A stretch of DNA of 64,000 nt. Source: Fagopyrum homotropicum (lineage: Eukaryota; Streptophyta; Magnoliopsida; Caryophyllales; Polygonaceae). Positions 1 through 12,159 of this stretch are shown here, in pieces. The stretch lies in assembly GCA_033239125.1 (NCBI GenBank), contig BSWB01000002.1, positions 156,908,409 to 156,972,408 of the forward strand, written 5' to 3'. Under the pieces are notes generated by a model. The model had not been told where the DNA came from. It made no database searches and was given only the letters and a program-made list of their open reading frames with translations. The translations under genes were made by a program, and so were the position numbers. The number at the start of each line of letters is the position of its first letter. Position 1 is the stretch's first letter.

Positions 1-76
1 TGTTATATATAGGACTAACTTTAATGACTCTCTCATCTTAAGTTTTGGGGCAAAACTTATTTTAAGGGGGAATTTA
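1..76 (+). mobile_element. 3' internal end and polypurine tract of a Ty3/gypsy-type element
   Basis: The window opens in what looks like the last bases of a gypsy internal region. A GGGGCAAAACTT stretch is followed by a purine run, TTTTAAGGGGG at about 60-70, immediately before an LTR-like TG start at 77. This order (degenerate pol end, polypurine tract, LTR) is typical of chromovirus-type gypsy elements. The element body lies outside the window, so no coding domain can be checked. Confidence 0.5.
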
Positions 77-417
77 TGTAATATCCGGATATTTTATTTC
101 CGAGAGACTCCGAGTCAAACCGGAATTAGATCGGTTTGAACTTGTTTCACCATATTTAACCCATGACTTGTGTTTCATAATCAAACCTCTCCACATCTAA
201 CCCTACCTATCATTTTATGTGATACTTACCTCATAAGCCAAATACTACCTATCATTTTATGTGATATTTAACCTCATAAGCCAAATACTACCTATCATTT
301 ATGTGGGCATTTTGCAAATTTTTGGTGTAGGAATATTGACCAAATGTAGCCAAACACATCTTACCTTCAAACTTACCATTTGTATATTACCTTACCTATT
401 ATAGTACACTTGAATTG

Positions 418-2414
418 TGTAACACCCCAAGTTCTAGGAACTCAGGATGCTACGGGTTAAGACCTCACACTGGGTCCTGACCCTAGGCTAACAACAAGTT
501 CACCGGATCTTGCAATAAGACACAAATTAATATAAATTTCCAAATAGATAAAACGTCAAATTGTTTATCATATGAAATAAAAATCTGACTCTCAGCCGAG
601 TACTATAATAATAAAGTCATGCAACAGAATATAAACTCCCGTATCTCGTCCTATAATGTACGGAAACCTCTGACTAACCACTCCGACTAGATCACTCGGC
701 AACATCCCTATCTTGCAAGACATCTAGAACAACGGATACAACCGTTAACTAACATTTTATATATCAAAATAACGATAACAACACAATCACACATAAGGTA
801 CTACTAATACATGTAGCATGCTCACACTCAAGCTGGTTATTATCTTTTATTAGGTAAAATACTTTACTAATTCATTTTTCTTTGTGACACGAGAATCTCC
901 CGAAACTCGCCTTTGTCCCCTTAACAGGACTGGATCCGATGCATCTCACCGTGTACCTGTCTAGACTAGTCGTAGAGAACCTCCCTGTCTCGTGTAGAAC
1001 TTGACATGTTGTCACCGTCCGGTTACACACTTGGGCCAATCAACGATAAAGGTCGTCCTAGCATGTTATCATTATTAACATACAAGACACACACCACTAT
1101 TACAGTTAACTAACACACAAAAGTCAGCTAAGTAAGCCCAAGGGACTTACCTATTTCAAGGTAATCCCAACTATAAACCACGCTAGCTTCCCACAGGAAA
1201 AATCCTCCACTCCTGATCAAACAAGCCACACAATCAACAATTATCCATTATGCTAGAAGTTCCCAACTTCTAGTCTCAACGATCTCTACAAGATCATATA
1301 ACAACATGCTAGAAGGTTCCTGCTTCTAGTCTCAATGATCTCTACCAGATCATATAACAATATGCTAGGATGTTTTCAATCCTAGTCTCAAGATCCTCAT
1401 AAGATCAAACAACAACACAATAAGCTCTATGTTCTCACCAAACTTCCACAAATCACCTAAGATGTTCAAATACCAAAGAACTCATAAACCACTAACTGAC
1501 ATTCCCACTAGTTATGCTAGGTTCCAACCTAGCATGGTACAACTCTAGGATCGACTATGACAAAAGGAAGGAAGCGACATACCACAAGACGGTACCCATT
1601 GGAGGTAAGGCGCGGCCGCGGGGAGAAAGGGTGTGACCGCGGTGACACAACTCCGAGGCGCTGCGACCGCGGTGGTCAAAGGCGCGGGTGCGGGGACACT
1701 AGTAAGGCGCAACCGCGGGAATGATGCAGGTGCGGTCGTGGGAGATCTCCATAAACGGACTTCGGGGTCGTCCTTTTATGTGCAACAAGGCCTTTGGGGC
1801 CTTGTTGGTTTGCTTTGTCCAAATCTTGTTGTCCCTTACCAGACTACAACCACTACTCTATCCTGGATATAACCATCAACACAAGACATCGATGGACATA
1901 GAAAATTAAGAATCCATCTTGATTTCATGCTAAGAAAAAGGGGAAAGATGAAGGAGGAAGAGGAAGAGGAAGGAAGGGAGACTTACTGTCTGATCCAGAG
2001 ACTTGTCAAGGTGTCTTTAGTCTCCACCAACGTGAAGAAGGCTGTAATTAACACACAACTTGATGGAAGGGAGAACAAGGAAGAAAGAAGAGAATAGAGA
2101 AGGTAGGTTTACGTGTGAGGGAAAGAAAGGAACAACTGGAGGCTAGATGGATCCTAAAAGAAGATTGCAGCCTTAAGGAGATCCAAAAGATTGGATATTA
2201 CAAAAAAGGAAGGAGGATAAAACGGTTACAAAAAGATCGCCCACGATCTGTCGACTAACAGCACCCGCACCTAAGCCTCGCCGGGACGGCGGCAACACTA
2301 GGTTGCCGCGACCGTGGACCTTTGAGGCCGCTGGGGTGGTGAATGTTTCCTACGCCACCCTCTATGGCTCCGACAAGGGTCATGAGTTTCGGAATGAAAT
2401 TTCCGGTCGTTACA
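418..2414. mobile_element. Solo LTR (about 2.0 kb) with perfect 5-bp target duplication
   Basis: The segment begins TGTAACACCCCAAG and ends GGTCGTTACA. It is flanked on both sides by AATTG (413-417 and 2415-2419), a 5-bp target duplication of LTR-retrotransposon type. No internal coding region is present, so it is best read as a solo LTR left by recombination between two LTRs. It holds three 56-bp tandem units and a GC-rich stretch with several CCGCGG sites (about 1610-1720). A truncated relative lies at about 27656-28010. Confidence 0.75.
1250..1412. repeat. Three 56-bp tandem units with internal hairpins
   Basis: Units start at 1250, 1306 and 1362, each with ATGCTAG(A/G)A. Each has a short inverted repeat (CTAGAAG...CTTCTAG in the first two, CTAGGAT...ATCCTAG in the third), then TCTCAA and an AAGATCATATAACAA-like tail. 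The compensating change between AGAAG/CTTCT and AGGAT/ATCCT keeps the stem paired. Confidence 0.8.
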
Positions 2415-4098
2415 AATTGGTCCCCTCCCTTACACACTTTACCATTAATGGACATGAAGACAAAGTGAGAGAGGATAACCCCTATCACCTTGCAACCCTT
2501 TCTCTCCCCACAATCTTGCAATATCTCTTGCAACCTTCCCTCTTTTTATGCCCAACCTTGCATTTACCCCTCATATAGCAATTCCCTCTTCTCTCTTCTT
2601 CATTTCATACACAAACATCCATCAACTTCTTCTCCCTTCTTCATTTCATGCGTATCAACCAACATCCTTTTTCACCATTCTTCATCTCAAACGTAAACAA
2701 CTAGCAACCTTCTTCTTCTTCTTCTTCCTCATCACGTAGCCAGCAACAGCAGGCCACCTGGTCTCATCTTCTCCTTCGTTCATGAACACAAAGCAGCCAG
2801 GGATCACTCTTCTCCTTCGTGTAAGCCGGCAACAACGTAGAGCACTCTTCTCCTTCATTTATGCATACGATATCCCAACCAGAAGCCTCTCCTTCTTCTT
2901 CCCTTTGCTCACGTACACAACAACAATTTAGCACCTATCTTTCTTTTGTCCTTCGAGCACAACCAGCAACAAGCCAACTAGAAGCCTTGGTCGATAGGTG
3001 AGCATCCATCTTCTATTTTTTTCTTGATGTGAATCGGGCATGATTCATTGCTTCAATCGAAACAACATGAGAATGAGGAGCTTGGAGGATTAGATTTACA
3101 AGACTGAACCCAAGAATCGAACCTTCCCTTAGGCAGAAAACAAGTCACACCATCTGCTACATTTTCAAGTTTTCAGAGTCCTCTAGCAACCAACTTTGAA
3201 GCCAAAGTTAGGTATTATCGACTCACCTTTTTTGTTTGGAGTTTTGATATGTCCTAGTATGTATATTGTAATCTATTATATCCAAAGTTGAGGAAAATCC
3301 AATTGTTAGATTGAAAGTTAGAAGCTAGTGAAGTTGGAGCCAAAATCTGCTTTTCATAAAATTTCATACATATGGTTAAGTATGAAAAATCTGTTTGTGA
3401 TCGAAGGCACATTTAGGTCCAAATTTGAACATGCTAGACTCCTTTGTTTGTGAGCTTTTACATAGAATTTGTGGGTTGAAATTTAAGATTTTTGTTGCTT
3501 CTATATAGTTGGTATGACCTAGTCGCGACTAGCCCCTACATGGTATACAACGAAATGCATCGAACCACTCCTGTAGGTATACGGGAACGGAGGCGAGGGT
3601 CAAGGGGGTCCTCGTGCCACAAGAATAAATTGAACTTAGAAGTGAGTCGTCTATTAAAGATGATAACGAGATTTATGTGCGAAGCATGTTGTGTGTTGAC
3701 TTTTCGCTTTGATGTGTGTTTTTGCTATTCGAATACTTTCCGATGTCTTAGATTGTTAGTTAACGGTTATACCGTCATATTGTTTGATACCTTGCAGGAT
3801 AGGGCAATTGCAGAGTGATTTGGATGGGGTTGGTCAGTCGGATTCCCGTACGTAGTAAGACGGGATTCGAGGTTTATCTATTTTGTAGCAAGACGTTTTC
3901 CGCACTCTTTTCTTTTTGGATATTTTTCTTATGTCGTACCTGGCTAACGGTCGTGTCTTTAAGTTCCATGACATTATTCGTTTTCTTTTTATTCGTGTCT
4001 TCTTAAGATCCGGTGAAATTATTGTCAAGTTAAGATCATGACCCATTGTGAGTTCATAACCTGTAACATACCGAGTTTCAAAATTTTGAGATGTTACA

Positions 4099-4746
4099 TT
4101 TTAACAACTTAGGTTTGTTCATATTTGTCCTTACTTTTTTTTTAAGATGTAAAATTGTAATGATATTAATTAAAAAGAGTATAATGTGACATGCCTACAT
4201 ATGGCCGTGGTGCATGCAGTTGGTGGTGGGCATAATGGTATATATTTTATGTGACTTGGTGCTCTGTATCTGGATAAATGTTGCAAATATTTTATGTAAG
4301 ATTTCATTTTCTTAATTGAATTGTTTAAATGATGGATGAGTTTTGAACGTTTTTTGTTTTTTAATTTTAAAAGGGACCAAGTCAAATGCAAGTGGGAATA
4401 GAAGGAATTTTAGCCCATAAATTATACCATGATCCTTAATCTTTTAATATTTTCTATGGAAGTCTCTAATATTTTATTTCAACTAATAAGTATTCGGGTT
4501 TGAGTATATGTCCAAACCCGAATCTAAAATAAAATTTTCGGGTTTGAGTATATGTCCAAACCCGAATCTAAAATAAAATTTTCTGAAGCCCTGAACCGAA
4601 AACAATACTCACAAACATCGGTTTGATTTTTGTTTGAATCTAAAACCAAAAATTAAAAATACTAGGACTTAAAACCGAACCTATCGGGATCGGCTTCGGT
4701 TCAATTTAGGTAATTTTAGACCTACAATAATAAATATTACACAACT
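4099..4746. other. Intergenic spacer with a 44-bp tandem duplication
   Basis: No gene is seen. At about 4493-4582 a 44-bp unit is repeated twice; each copy holds an 11-bp inverted repeat, ATTCGGGTTTG with CAAACCCGAAT, around TATATG. The rest is AT-rich. Confidence 0.7.
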
Positions 4747-4754
4747 AACGTAGA

Positions 4755-5449
4755 TAGGGATGACAATGGATCGGGTGGTGGGTGGATGACCCTGTCCGCC
4801 ACCCGACCCACGAAAAAGTCTCATCCACCCCACACGACCCGCCACCCGCCAAACCCATCTCCCACATCCGATCCACCCGCATCCAACGGATGAAGCGGGT
4901 GGATCGGGTGATATTCGGGTGCTCTACGCGTTTTCTTTAAATCGATATTAAAATCGGATTTGAATGCGAAAAAATAATAATAATAAAAATAAATCCAATC
5001 CGAAAAAGTCTTATCCATAAAAAATATGATAAATATACAGTCACCACAAATCATCCAAGTGGAAATATTACAAGAAGTGTTATAAGTTTAAGTTTTTGAG
5101 AAATAAAGAAATTTAGCAATACATAAATACAATAAGATCATAATAGAAAGTGAACAAATGTACGAATTTTGTTAAACAATCAGCAAATCACCAATTTATA
5201 AATCAAAAGGGAACTAAATATCACTAAACAAGTAAATAATCAATAAATTTATACCGGGTGAAACGGGTCGGATGGGTGGATGGATGATGGATCGGGTGAT
5301 GGGCGGATGAAAGGTCAATCCGAATCCGACCCGAACCATCACCCGCTTCATCCGCCATCCGCTTTCACCCGCTTCATTTCGGATTTCACCCTTTTATTAT
5401 GGATCGGGTTATCGGATGTCCGTCGATTCGAATGAAATTGACATCCCTA
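4755..5449. mobile_element. Non-autonomous hAT-type MITE, 695 bp
   Basis: The terminal inverted repeats are TAGGGATGACAAT and ATTGACATCCCTA. Perfect 8-bp target duplications AACGTAGA lie at 4747-4754 and 5450-5457, as expected for hAT elements. Both subterminal regions are rich in GGATCGGGTG/CACCCGATCC-type repeats, which are probable transposase-binding sites. No transposase frame is present, so mobility would have needed a source element elsewhere. Confidence 0.9.
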
Positions 5450-5939
5450 AACGTAGAACCAACTTATGTTCTATTTCATTCATTTTTCAAACAATAAGCC
5501 AATTGAATCAATTGATCCTTTATTATATTCATCATTGAAGCAGGAAACTCGAGTAGCGACAAGTGGAAAACTTATATTTCTATTTCATTTCTCATTCAAA
5601 CCATAAACTGACTTAAAAGTAGAAACAATTTATGTTTCTCTAAAATGTATATTATCTAATAATAAAATTGGATTCAATTTGCAATATAATACACTTAGAT
5701 CCATTACTCATTGTTGAAGTTATTGTTGATATGTCAACTTTAATAATTTAATTATAAAGTTTTTTATTTATAAAATAAAAAAATCACTCAATGAATTTTG
5801 TGCATTAAAATGATATTTTTTGGAAAATGATAAACAAATTTCTAGGAATCTTTTTAATTTATAAAGAGGTGTAATTTTATAGCGGGTTTGTCAAACACTT
5901 TCTTGTTACATCCGGCTATTTGATTTTTACTAAGCTGAT

Positions 5940-6470
5940 TTGCAGGAATGCTCTATTTTATCTCAGACTTTACGAAAGAGCATTTGGTCAGAAGATCAAT
6001 ATGCATGAATCAGAAATATGTTTTAGTAAGAATGTGACGCCTACCACGAGAGACTTGATAACGGGTTTTCTCAATGTGTCTGAAGTGGATCGGTATTCAA
6101 AGTATTTGAGTCCCCCGACTTTTGCTGGTCGTTCAAAGAAGATGTTTTTTCAGGTCCTCAATGATAGAGCGTGGAGTAACGGTTATAAGGAATGCTTCTT
6201 GTCACAAGGATGCTATTACCGCGGAGTTGGAAGCCATCTTTTATGGTCTTCAAGTGTTGCAAAGTTTGAATGCAAATCAAGTGGTTGTTGTGTATGATTC
6301 ACTCGTGCCCACTCTCATGTTGCAGCGTATAACAAGTGTTGAAGACAGATCAAATGGAGGCAAGATTGTATCAGACATCAAGTTTTTAGCTAATTTCTTT
6401 GTTTATATTCTTTTCTACATATTCGTCGTGTAGACAACACGGTAGCACACTAGACCTCTAGACTTTCTAC
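5940..6470 (+). pseudogene. LINE (non-LTR retrotransposon) remnant: RT palm end joined to RNase H
   Basis: The first part (about 5940-6165) encodes a stretch typical of L1-like plant reverse transcriptases: GQKIN, then EICFSKN, then a degraded version of the conserved YLG-P-GRSKK segment and VLNDRAW. In another frame the DNA then runs into an RNase H (RVT_3)-type segment with AELEAIFYGLQ (about 6215-6250) and RRVDNTVAH near 6430-6450. The frames differ and the sequence between the domains is missing, so this is a 5'-truncated, internally deleted, frameshifted relic. Confidence 0.75.
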
Positions 6471-7554
6471 AACTTCTAACACTAAAATAATGTAGTTTTC
6501 TCTCTTTCCGTCCGAAATTATCCAGCTAGCGGCTTTGGGTGGCTAATACTAGTATACATATGTTTCCCTTCAAGAAAAAACCCAAAGGTTAAGGACTAAT
6601 TTGTTGAATGAAATGTAAGAATATAGACTAACATTGGAATATGATAAAAGGGTAGAGACTTTATTAGTTAAAATAAAAGATTAGGAACTAATAATATAGA
6701 AAAATGTTTAAAGATTAAGGATCATAGGTGCAATTAACCCATTTTTAACATTAGAGAATGTAGGACTCATTTGGTACTATTTTCATGAAATTAGGATTAA
6801 TTTTAGAATTACTAAAATTCATCAATGCGTTTGGTAGCAAAAAAAAAAAAAATCTATTGAAATGAGTCGTTTTTCGGACTCAATCATTACAGAAAATGAG
6901 TGATTCAATAATTATTTATTCCTTGATTAATTCTTGAAATTTTTTTCATGAGTTTAGGTCATTCCGATTTATCTTGCGAAGTATAATGTTTTTGAACATT
7001 GATCGATTATAAACATATTAAGAGCTCAATTATTATTTTATATATTAATATATTTTTAACACAAAATTTTAGTTTATAATCTTATCCGGACACCATCATT
7101 TAGAAATGGGATTATTGCTCATTTTATTATTGTTATTCCTAATTTCACTTTATTCCTGCATTAATGAAAGAGCAACTTGATTTATTTTATATAATCACAA
7201 AATTTGTTTGCATATACATTGACAAAAAAAAATTCAGCCCATAAATAATAAACTATTACCATTATAAAAAGGTGAACTGAAAGATAAAAGAATGATATTT
7301 TTTATTAATATAATTTAAAAGTACAATATTAAGTACTTTCAATAAAAATATTATATATTTTCTTCATATTCATCATATTAGGAAAAATAGATATTTTATT
7401 AAAAAAACAGCTTTTCTAACTTAGAAATCAATTTTAAAAAGATGGTACAAAAGGGCATATAAGTGTTTTACCGGGTGATATTTTAGGGACCCTGCCAATT
7501 TGAATCTTCGATTGTCCATCTCTCCTAACCATTTTTTGAGGGGAGTCAAAATTC
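6471..7554. other. AT-rich intergenic spacer
   Basis: Noncoding AT-rich DNA with homopolymer runs. I see no gene, terminal repeat or RNA gene in it. Confidence 0.6.
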
Positions 7555-7557
7555 TAA

Positions 7558-7815
7558 GGGCCCGTTTGGTTCTAATTCCGAAAACGAAAACGGAATGGAA
7601 ACGAATTTAGTCTATATGTATATCTTTATTCATGAAATTTTGTGAAATCATCCCTTGTGATTTCATGCAAAAATGCACTTATCTCTCCATATTTTGTTAC
7701 CCTATAGGTATCAAAAGTAATCAAATTTAACTCCAATTACTTCAAATCACAAGGAATGATTCCAAAAACTTTTTCCATTTCGTTCCCAATTTCGAAGTTA
7801 AAACCAAACTGGCCT
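7558..7815. mobile_element. PIF/Harbinger-type MITE, 258 bp
   Basis: The ends are GGGCCCGTTTGGTT and the near-complement AACCAAACTGGCCT. TAA flanks both sides (7555-7557 and 7816-7818), the 3-bp TWA target duplication of PIF/Harbinger elements. It shares terminal sequence and the AACGGAATGGAAACG motif with the MITEs at 14794 and 43642 but differs inside, so it is a distant family member. Confidence 0.75.
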
Positions 7816-8018
7816 TAAATGTGAAATAATTACTTAACTTGATGGGAATCCGAAGGGTGAATCCGTGCAGTTTTGTACAACTTTTGTTTTGCGGGTGGTT
7901 TGGTGAAAAACAGTTAATTTAAGGGGTGTGTTTTGTAATTGACCTATTTGTTCCGTTGAGGATCCACCGTGCTAAAATCTTATCTGAACACGAGCAAAAC
8001 GCGAAGGTACGGATGCAA

Positions 8019-8381
8019 CACGTGTCGAGATCTGATTAAAGGAGTTAAGGTGGGACCGAATAATAGTGGTGGCTCAGATTTCAATTGAGATTTCAAACAC
8101 AATTTACTACTAGCATTCTTGTGCTTTCTCCCACCACGTGCTCCCCCTACCTTACCTGGCCAGCCATTTCCCGGTAACCTTGTCTTGCCGCCTTTCATCA
8201 TTTATTATCTTTTAATAAACGGTCAAGATCTAATCTAATTAACTACACGCCTCGTATCCTAAACCTAATCACAAGCGTAAAATAGCAAACCTCCACTCTT
8301 GAAAATTTCTTTTCTTCCGAATTTAGGGTTTGTTTAGAGGCACCAAAAACTTACAATTCGATGATGCTCAATGAACACGTG
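8019..8381. promoter_or_regulatory. Three G-box (CACGTG) sites upstream of the JAZ gene
   Basis: Perfect CACGTG palindromes lie at 8019-8024, 8135-8140 and 8376-8381, about 0.9 to 1.3 kb before the JAZ start codon. MYC2-type bHLH factors bind G-boxes and drive JAZ genes in the known jasmonate feedback loop. That these sites serve this gene is inference; the distance is rather large. Confidence 0.4.
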
Positions 8382-8528
8382 TCTACAGCAGACGTTCAAA
8401 AAAAATACGAAAAAGCTAAATACACGAGCTTTGTTTTACTAACTTAAAAAAAAATAAACATATTATGGACACTCAACAGTAAAAGAAAAAATAAAATAAA
8501 ATAAAAATTGAACGCCAGTGCTTTCCGA

Positions 8529-8675
8529 CGGCTCTCAAATCTTTAAAAACAAAAAAAGACAAAAATAATAAAAAGTAAGGTTTTGGGTGCCATACTCATG
8601 CGCCGGCGCCCAAAAACCTAATTTTCCCGATTTTTTTACCTACTATTTTTTTTATTTTAAGATTTGAGCGCCAAC
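8529..8675. repeat. Small foldback in the JAZ upstream region
   Basis: The left arm contains CTCTCAAATCTTTAAAA and GGTTTTGGGTGCC; the right arm contains GGCGCCCAAAAACC and TTTTAAGATTTGAGCGCC, giving imperfect arms of about 70 bp around a loop near 8600. It may be a decayed MITE. I could not define a target duplication. Confidence 0.5.
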
Positions 8676-9306
8676 GCAAATCCATTTAAACCTTGTAAGG
8701 TATAAAGTATTGTATCAATAATATAATTAATTATGCTTTTAAAAAAATTATAAACAATATGTTAAAATTTGACATTATAATTTATAGGTGAATAATTTAT
8801 AAATTTTCAGTACAAAAATGTTCTTTGATACTTGAATTTATTAACATATATTATTTTCCTTTACCATGGATTAGGAGAGAGAATATTTAATGAATATTTA
8901 AAACTCTTTTGTTGTTTAAAGTAGTTGATTTTTTTTTTTTTTTTGAAGTCAAGTAGTTGATTAATATCAGCTTGAAACTTTATCTTTAAATAGCTGTAAT
9001 AACCAAACACAGAATAATGACTCGAATAGTGATGGATTCAAATTCACTTTATTCAAATTTTGTGTTCCCATTCTGGTGAAATCCTGGAAATTCCGGTGGA
9101 CGATACACGGGCCATTTAAAAGTTTATATTTTTCCTTTTTCTTTTCTTCTGTTGTTTTATATAAATAGTTTTTCATTGCTGTTTGCTTTCAACTCTTCCA
9201 TTTCTTCCTGGTTTTTCAAGTCTTCTTTTTCCAGGGAACCAAATTTGTTAGCTTGTAAGTTAGGAGTGGTTGTTGTTGTTGATAAGGCTCTTCGATTGTG
9301 TTTGAT

Positions 9307-11461
9307 ATGGAGAGAGATTTCCTAGGTTTGAACTCCATGGAACCTTCTGTCAAGCAAGAGATTCCAGATGAAGGTTTCCCTTCTCACTTAATTCTTCATT
9401 GTTTACTTCCATTTTTCTGCTTATAGTTCTACTGTCTAGATTGCAATTGACCTGCAACACTAATTTCTGAGTTTAAGATATGTGAAGTCTTCAATTTTGC
9501 TGTTTTGCTACCTGGGTTTGGTCCATATAAGCATTTTCTTGGACTAATTTCAGTTGATTTTTGTGTTTCTGGTTCCATTTTTCGGTGAATTTTTAGTTTT
9601 AGTTCTTGTTTGTGATGTTAATTGTCTGGATTATGATTCACCATACACGAGAATCAAAATTCTCAGTTTGGGACATGCTAGTTCTTCAAAATTTGTTGTT
9701 TTTATACATGGGTTTGGTTCATATGGGCAATTTCCTTGTCAATTTTGGTTTATTTTGATTGTTTCCTCATTTGTGGGTATGTATAAAGGTGGTTGCTTTA
9801 GTTACTGGTCAACTTTAATCAAAAAAGCTGATTCAGATAATATTAAGATCCAGATGAACTATTTCTCTCATTAAAGACTTGGTTTGTGCATTTGGCTTGA
9901 TTTTGTTGAGCAACTAGAAATGATGACCAAGGTTAGAGACCTAATTAGGAGAATTACAAGGACTCTTGATTTCTGCTGTGTTTCTGATATGAAATTTCCT
10001 CAAGTAAACTGCTGTTATAGGGTGAGACTAATTTTCCATAAATGGAGTGTGCTTATCTTGTTTTTCGCTTTGCAGAAACACATTGGCCCTTCATTAAGAC
10101 GGTTTCTTCGTTTCCTCATTTCGCGTCATTTAGGGCTGGTTCAGGTCAGGATGATGGGATGAACAAGAAAGTAACTGAGCCAATCAAGTCTTCCAATTTC
10201 ATGCATAGATCAGCTGCTGATGTTTTTGATGGCCGTAAAATATGCTCCATGGATGACATCAAGGTTTGTTCAACAGCTGCTTATGTTTATAAAGGGTGGC
10301 AGAATCTTGAAAATTAGTCTATTTCCACAGCACTTGTTATCTTCTGCTGCATAATTTCTAATCTCTAGAGCTTTATCCTGATGTAAAGATGTATAAATCC
10401 GAGCAGAACTTTCCGCTTTCTCTGAGCAATCACATTATGAAGCCTTTTGTTGCGGTTTCACCTCCCACCGGGCAAGTTGTTGGATTCACTGAACCATGGT
10501 ACTAAACTATTTTTACTGTTGGAGCTTTTTTCTTCCTTTCGGTTAACATTTCTAAAATGTTTTGACTCTTAATTAACATAACATATGAAAACAGGTACTA
10601 TAACATTTGATCTACTTGTATAGGAACAATACAAAGTCTTCAGCTGCTGTTCCTCAAATGACCATCTTTTATGGCGGCACTGTTAGTGTATACGAAGGAA
10701 TCTCTCCTGAGAAGGTATTTATAGCATCAGCTTTGCTTTTGTATGAATCATATAGTCTGGATCTTTGAATTTTATTTCCCATGTTGAAATCTTTATCCAG
10801 GCTCAGGCTATTATGTTACTGGCTGGAAATGGCTCTTTTCTTGCTTCTGACAAGAATCTTCCGATTCAAGTTCCATTGAATGTGGCTGATCTTGCTGGAA
10901 TTCCAAATCCATTATCTGTTTCATCACATGCTAGCAAAGATGAACAAATGGTGGCCAAAACGACAGAAATTTCTCGTGCTCCTGTCAGCAAACCTGAGAA
11001 TGAAAGGGTAGTTCCTTTAAGAGGATCTGTTCCCATGTCCGCTATGACACCGTCTGGTAAGAAACTGTCTGTAATTCTGAATTTCTTTTGTAACTCAAGA
11101 AATATATTGTTTTGATGCATGTACTACTATATATGATACTAATGAAAGCCTCTATCCTGCAGTTGTTCCACAATTCCGGAAGGCTTCCCTAGCTCGTTTC
11201 CTTGAGAAGCGAAAGGAGAGGTATTGCTGCTTTGAAAATTACTCTTTCTTTGAAAAACATGCTAAGTAGATTATGAAAGAATGGTAAAATAAAATTTTAG
11301 TGAGAAAACTTGTTGAATTGCATTTTTGTTGTAGGGTGATGAGCACTGGACCATACAGTGGTGAGAAAAAACAACCGGAAGGCGGAATTGCAGCAAACAG
11401 CAATGCTCGTTCAGCTGCAAATTCTGGAACATCTCCAGCAAATCCTGCTATGAGGAGCTAA
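9307..11461 (+). CDS. TIFY6B: JAZ repressor, TIFY6B/JAZ3-like
   Basis: A jasmonate ZIM-domain co-repressor of 304 residues in seven exons: 9307-9373, 10076-10263, 10371-10498, 10624-10714, 10801-11056, 11163-11220, 11335-11461. All introns are GT-AG and phases match. The N-terminus MERDFLGL is typical of the JAZ3/JAZ4 group. The TIFY motif is the exact TIFYGG at residues 141-146, the contact for NINJA and for JAZ dimers. The Jas motif runs from about residue 246 (PQFRKASLARF) to the terminal PY at 269-270; it binds MYC factors and, with JA-Ile, COI1 for degradation in the nucleus. The last coding intron splits the Jas motif after Lys-Glu-Arg. A probable 3'-UTR intron lies at 11521-11680. Family placement is firm; the JAZ3 versus JAZ4 label is from memory of the N-terminus and length. 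Confidence 0.93.
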
Positions 11462-12159
11462 AAGCAGTTTGTGTCCTTGTCTGCTCAATTTGATGCAAGC
11501 ATATGTATTGACCTAGGCCTGTAAGCACATCTTTTAAAAATATCATTCCTGAATGTAATATATTTCATGCTTGATCATTGTTGCTTATATCAAGACATGG
11601 GCAAATCTGGACATATGATGTTTGTATGAATTTCAGATTTGGAGCCCTTGTGTATGTTTATTGTTTTTCCATCATTTCAGGTTGATCTAGTTCTTGATCC
11701 CTGTTGAGTGGTGAAGGGAGACTCTTAGCATTTCTCTACTTTTTGTATGCATAGCGTTGCTGTTATGTGTATTTCGGTTATATTTCTAGTCGGATTGCTG
11801 ATTCTGGATGCTAGCTTTGTCACGATCAACTATTTCTATCTGTTAGAAACACAGGCCATAGGCTCTTATACAAATCTGCTCATGGAATTATATACATAAT
11901 AAATTGACAGATGTTCCACTAGATTGCTCGTGTATAACAAAACTTCGACCATACTTGCAGGGACAAAAGACAACACAGGTCTGCAATCAGCCACACATCG
12001 GTTCAATCTAATGCAGTTGCTGATGCAAGACTTGTGAACTGAATTCAACTAAAATACAGTCATACTGTCAGAGAAACAAACACTTTAAGTCTGTTTAAGA
12101 TGAGAAAATGTGTTCTTGCAACATGTTGGCTGTAACATAATCAATCAGCTGAACTTTCA
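11462..12159 (+). other. JAZ 3' UTR and downstream spacer
   Basis: After the TAA at 11459-11461 a GTAAG donor at 11521 and a TTTCAG acceptor ending at 11680 suggest a spliced 3' UTR. No other gene is visible before the PUX2-like fragment. Confidence 0.45.

Larger units (their letters stand above)
77..4098 (+). mobile_element. LTR of a gypsy-type element, interrupted by a nested solo LTR
   Basis: It begins TGTAATATCCGG just after the polypurine tract and ends ...GAGATGTTACA at 4098. Without the nested insertion at 418-2414 and its target duplication it is about 2.0 kb, a usual size for this kind of LTR. A 43-bp unit beginning CTACCTATCATTTTATGTG is repeated almost three times at 203-309. No coding gene is visible in 2420-4098; the open frames there look random. 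The 5' copy and target duplication lie outside the window, so the 3' boundary is an inference. Confidence 0.45.

Noticed and set aside
3492..4006. Two adjacent small frames near the left edge
   Set aside because: They fall within an LTR and show no motif.
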